Source: Eubacteriales Family XIII. Incertae Sedis bacterium (lineage in GTDB: Bacteria > Bacillota > Clostridia > Peptostreptococcales > Anaerovoracaceae). From it: a stretch of DNA of 9,241 nucleotides. Shown here piece after piece: positions 7,403-9,241 of the stretch. The first letter of the stretch is position 1; each line of letters opens with the position of its first letter. The stretch is taken from positions 1-9,241 of the forward strand of contig JAITAX010000171.1 of assembly GCA_031283865.1 (NCBI GenBank). The letters run 5' to 3'. Made by a program: the position numbers and the translations under genes. The notes under the pieces were generated by a model. The model saw only the letters and a program-made list of their open reading frames with translations. It was not told the DNA's origin and ran no database searches.

Positions 7403-7921
7403 ATGCTGGAGAAAGGATATATGCAGGTATACACAGGCGACGGCAAGGGCAAGACGACGGCTGCGCTCGGTCTTGCGCTGCGGGCGCTCTGCGCCGGCGG
7501 GCGCGTCTATCTCGGCCAGTTCATGAAAGGCCAAGCTTACAGCGAACTCGCGGCTGCCGAGCGCTTTGAGAATTTGATGTTGGTGCAGTTCGGCGACCCG
7601 CATTTCGTGCACGGAAAACCCTCACCCGAAGACATTTTGCACGCGCGGTCGGGATTGTTACAAATTGAAGAAGCCCTTGCCGCGGATCGTTACGATGTGG
7701 TAATATTGGATGAAGCGAATACCGCCATGTCCTGCGGGCTGCTGACGCCGCAGGAGGTGCTCTCCGTGCTCGCGCGCCGTCCCGCGCGAACGGAGGTCGT
7801 GCTGACGGGACGCGGCGCGCCGCAGGAGATCATCGACGCCGCAGACCTCGTGACGGAGATGCGGGAGGTCAAGCATTACTACAAGATGGGCGTGGACGCG
7901 CGCGTCGGCATCGAGAAGTGA
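7403..7921 (+). CDS. cobO: Corrinoid adenosyltransferase (CobO/BtuR/CobA type)
   Basis: A complete 172-residue cytoplasmic enzyme of the usual family length. It transfers the adenosyl group of ATP to Co(I) of cobyrinic acid a,c-diamide or cobalamin, making the coenzyme (adenosyl) form of B12. The N-terminal P-loop GDGKGKTTAALGLALRA (12-28) is the hallmark of the BtuR/CobO/CobP family. It is followed by VYLGQFMKG (35-43), VVILDEANTAMSCGLL (99-114, the Walker B-like DE) and EVVLTGRGAP (131-140). The C terminus reads VTEMREVKHYYKMGVDARVGIE, which fits the family's HPYxxGIxARxGIE ending with some drift (HYYKMGVDARVGIE). No other cobalamin synthesis gene is visible and there is no cobalamin riboswitch in the 40-nt upstream gap, so it may serve salvage. 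It sits between flavoproteins and a glycosidase gene. The enzyme acts only after Co(II) is reduced to Co(I); in Salmonella that reduction uses a flavodoxin, so a flavoprotein neighbour is suggestive but not proof of a partner. Confidence 0.93.
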   Translation: MLEKGYMQVYTGDGKGKTTAALGLALRALCAGGRVYLGQFMKGQAYSELAAAERFENLMLVQFGDPHFVHGKPSPEDILHARSGLLQIEEALAADRYDVVILDEANTAMSCGLLTPQEVLSVLARRPARTEVVLTGRGAPQEIIDAADLVTEMREVKHYYKMGVDARVGIEK

Positions 7922-7927
7922 CCTATT

Positions 7928-7939
7928 AGGAGAAGAGGG
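7928..7939 (+). promoter_or_regulatory. Ribosome binding site supporting the TTG start of the GH26 gene
   Basis: The purine-rich run AGGAGAAGAGGG contains two possible Shine-Dalgarno cores: AGGAG (7928-7932, 12 nt from the TTG) and GAGGG (7935-7939, 5 nt from it). An in-frame stop at 7927-7929 rules out any start further upstream, and the nearest in-frame ATG is more than 200 nt downstream and would remove the signal peptide. Together these favour TTG at 7945 as the start. Confidence 0.65.
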
Positions 7940-7944
7940 ATATT

Positions 7945-9241
7945 TTGAGAAAGACATCCAGTATCGTTTCGGTGATCTTCCTCGTGTTTTTGTTCGCAGG
8001 CGCGGTTTCTCCCTCGTCTGCGGCGGCGGACGGCCTTGAACCCGTGCCGCAGGGCCTGTACACGCTGGAGGAAGAGGGGGCCTACAATCGCTTTACGAAT
8101 TTTGTCGGCGGCTACAGTCTGCTCGTAGACAAGGGTCTGCGCGCGGACATGCGCATAGCCGGCGTCTGCGCCGTGCTTGAAAGCCCCGACAAGCGCATTG
8201 CTATATTCAACCAAAAATTGGGCGGCAGCGTTTCCGCCTCGGATTACATCGTGTACTCGAACGGATTTTTGCGCAACGGGACGGACCATTACATAGAGTA
8301 CAACGGAACGCAGGAGATCGGCGGCCGCAGCGTTCACGTCACGCTGTGGAGCAGGGGCAGGCTTTCGCGGATCGATTCCGACAAATGCTATTACGCCTGC
8401 ATCGACATTCCCGTCGGCGACGGTGAATACATTACGATTCTCATGAGTTCCTCCGCGCCGCTCTACCAAAGCGGCGGCTACGGCTATCTGGTCGAGGGTT
8501 TTCGGACCGTGCCGAAGAGCGCGGCGGGTTTCATTCGCAAGGCGGCAGCCACGAACCTCTCTTCCCGCGATTGGAACGAGGAAACGGAGACTTTCTACGA
8601 ACATTACTTCGGCGCCGAGGCCCCGCTCACGTGGGGGATCTTCGAGCCGCACACGCCCGAAGATTTTAAGCCGCTGAACGAGTACGAAGCCTTGGTCGAC
8701 TACAGCTTTCCCGTTATTTTGAATTATTCAAACTTTGAAAACACCTACAGGCATTCAAACCTCGAGCGTCGCCTTGAGAACGCGTACAAGAACGGGCGGG
8801 CGCTCGAATTGACGCTGCAAACCTCCGCGACGCAGGCCCCCGAGGGCAACATGGTCTACGCGATCCTAAACGGGGCCTACGATGAATTTCTGAAGAATTA
8901 CGCGGAGACGGTGGCGGCTTTCGCGCATCCCGTGCTGTTTCGCCTCGGGAATGAGATGAACGGCGATTGGTGTCCCTACGCGGGCTACAACACCGCGCGC
9001 GATCCGTGGATCTTCATTGAGTTCTACCGCTATGTCTACGGCTTTTTCGAGCGGGCCGGCGCGCGGAATGTGATTTGGATCTGGAACCCGAACGGCAAAT
9101 CCTTTCCGGATTTTACGTGGAACGACGCGCTGATGTACTATCCGGGCGACGCATACGTGGACGTCGTGGGCCTGACCGCCTACAACACGGGCAATTATTA
9201 CCCCGGCGAAACGTGGAAGAGCTTTGCGGAACTCTACGACA
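7945..9241 (+). CDS. Secreted GH26-family glycosidase, probable beta-mannanase type (partial at the right edge, TTG start)
   Basis: The frame is open from TTG at 7945 to the end of the window: 432 residues, with the C terminus missing. Residues 1-28 form a signal peptide: RK, a hydrophobic core (IVSVIFLVFLFAGAV) and a likely cut after SSAAA (before DG). Residues about 35-220 are a region I do not recognise, rich in Gly, Tyr and Ser and predicted by eye to be mostly beta; it could be a carbohydrate-binding or other accessory domain. From about 226 (LTWGIFEPHTP) a clan GH-A barrel begins. FAHPVLFRLGNEMNGDW (326-342) carries the probable acid/base Glu337, and VIWIWNPNG (376-384) and YYPGDAYVDVVGLTAYN (398-414) are typical of family GH26. 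The second catalytic Glu should lie beyond the edge. GH26 enzymes cleave beta-mannans and some related beta-glucans; the exact substrate is not shown. A GTG at 7972 is an alternative start but would lose the basic residues of the signal peptide. It begins 23 nt after the adenosyltransferase gene. Confidence 0.82.
   Translation, partial: MRKTSSIVSVIFLVFLFAGAVSPSSAAADGLEPVPQGLYTLEEEGAYNRFTNFVGGYSLLVDKGLRADMRIAGVCAVLESPDKRIAIFNQKLGGSVSASDYIVYSNGFLRNGTDHYIEYNGTQEIGGRSVHVTLWSRGRLSRIDSDKCYYACIDIPVGDGEYITILMSSSAPLYQSGGYGYLVEGFRTVPKSAAGFIRKAAATNLSSRDWNEETETFYEHYFGAEAPLTWGIFEPHTPEDFKPLNEYEALVDYSFPVILNYSNFENTYRHSNLERRLENAYKNGRALELTLQTSATQAPEGNMVYAILNGAYDEFLKNYAETVAAFAHPVLFRLGNEMNGDWCPYAGYNTARDPWIFIEFYRYVYGFFERAGARNVIWIWNPNGKSFPDFTWNDALMYYPGDAYVDVVGLTAYNTGNYYPGETWKSFAELYD

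Noticed and set aside
7421..7423. An alternative ATG start for the adenosyltransferase (residue 7).
   Set aside because: The ATG at 7403 has the better placed ribosome site (AAGGAG, 6 nt); the later start remains possible but less likely.
7879..8652. A 257-codon open frame on the - strand across the start of the glycosidase gene.
   Set aside because: The + strand frame shows a signal peptide and a GH26 domain, while this frame yields no recognisable protein.

Overview
This is a GC-rich bacterial window in which every gene I can support lies on the + strand. The gene set suggests a strict or nearly strict anaerobe, most likely a high-GC member of the Clostridia/Bacillota. The main reason is the four-domain flavodiiron protein (diiron core, flavodoxin, short rubredoxin and NADH:rubredoxin reductase-like part in one chain), an architecture best known from clostridia. 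The lineage call is an inference from family knowledge; no rRNA or other phylogenetic marker is present. The high third-position GC produces long antisense open frames, which I treat as shadows.

Left part (1-1771): the C-terminal end of an exported, membrane-anchored protein, overlapping by 14 nt a complete MacB/FtsX-type ABC transporter permease. The ATPase partner would be expected upstream, outside the window. These two genes look like the end of one transcription unit.

Boundary (1772-1929): a 158-nt gap carries a near-consensus sigma-A type promoter (TTGTAT, 17 bp, TATAAT) and a strong Shine-Dalgarno sequence. I see no convincing intrinsic terminator for the upstream unit.

Right part (1930-9241): five tightly packed genes that may form one operon: the multidomain flavodiiron protein, an HI0933/YhiN-type flavoprotein, a COG2509-type FAD-dependent dehydrogenase, a CobO/BtuR-type corrinoid adenosyltransferase, and a secreted GH26 (beta-mannanase family) glycosidase that runs off the right edge. 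Gaps are 26 nt, an 8-nt overlap, 40 nt and 23 nt. The glycosidase starts at a TTG codon, so an ATG-only search misses it.

How the genes work together: the flavodiiron protein should use NADH to reduce O2 (or NO), the obvious job being oxygen or nitrosative stress defence. Two flavoproteins of poorly known function follow, so three consecutive genes encode FAD-binding redox proteins. The corrinoid adenosyltransferase needs its cobalt reduced to Co(I), which gives a possible but unproven link to the flavoproteins. The glycosidase has no evident link to redox chemistry and may simply be co-transcribed or have its own promoter. I found no tRNA, rRNA, CRISPR array, insertion sequence or phage gene. 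No wholly new system is evident; the points most worth a second look are the four-domain flavodiiron protein, its flavoprotein/corrinoid neighbourhood, and the unusual GH26 protein.
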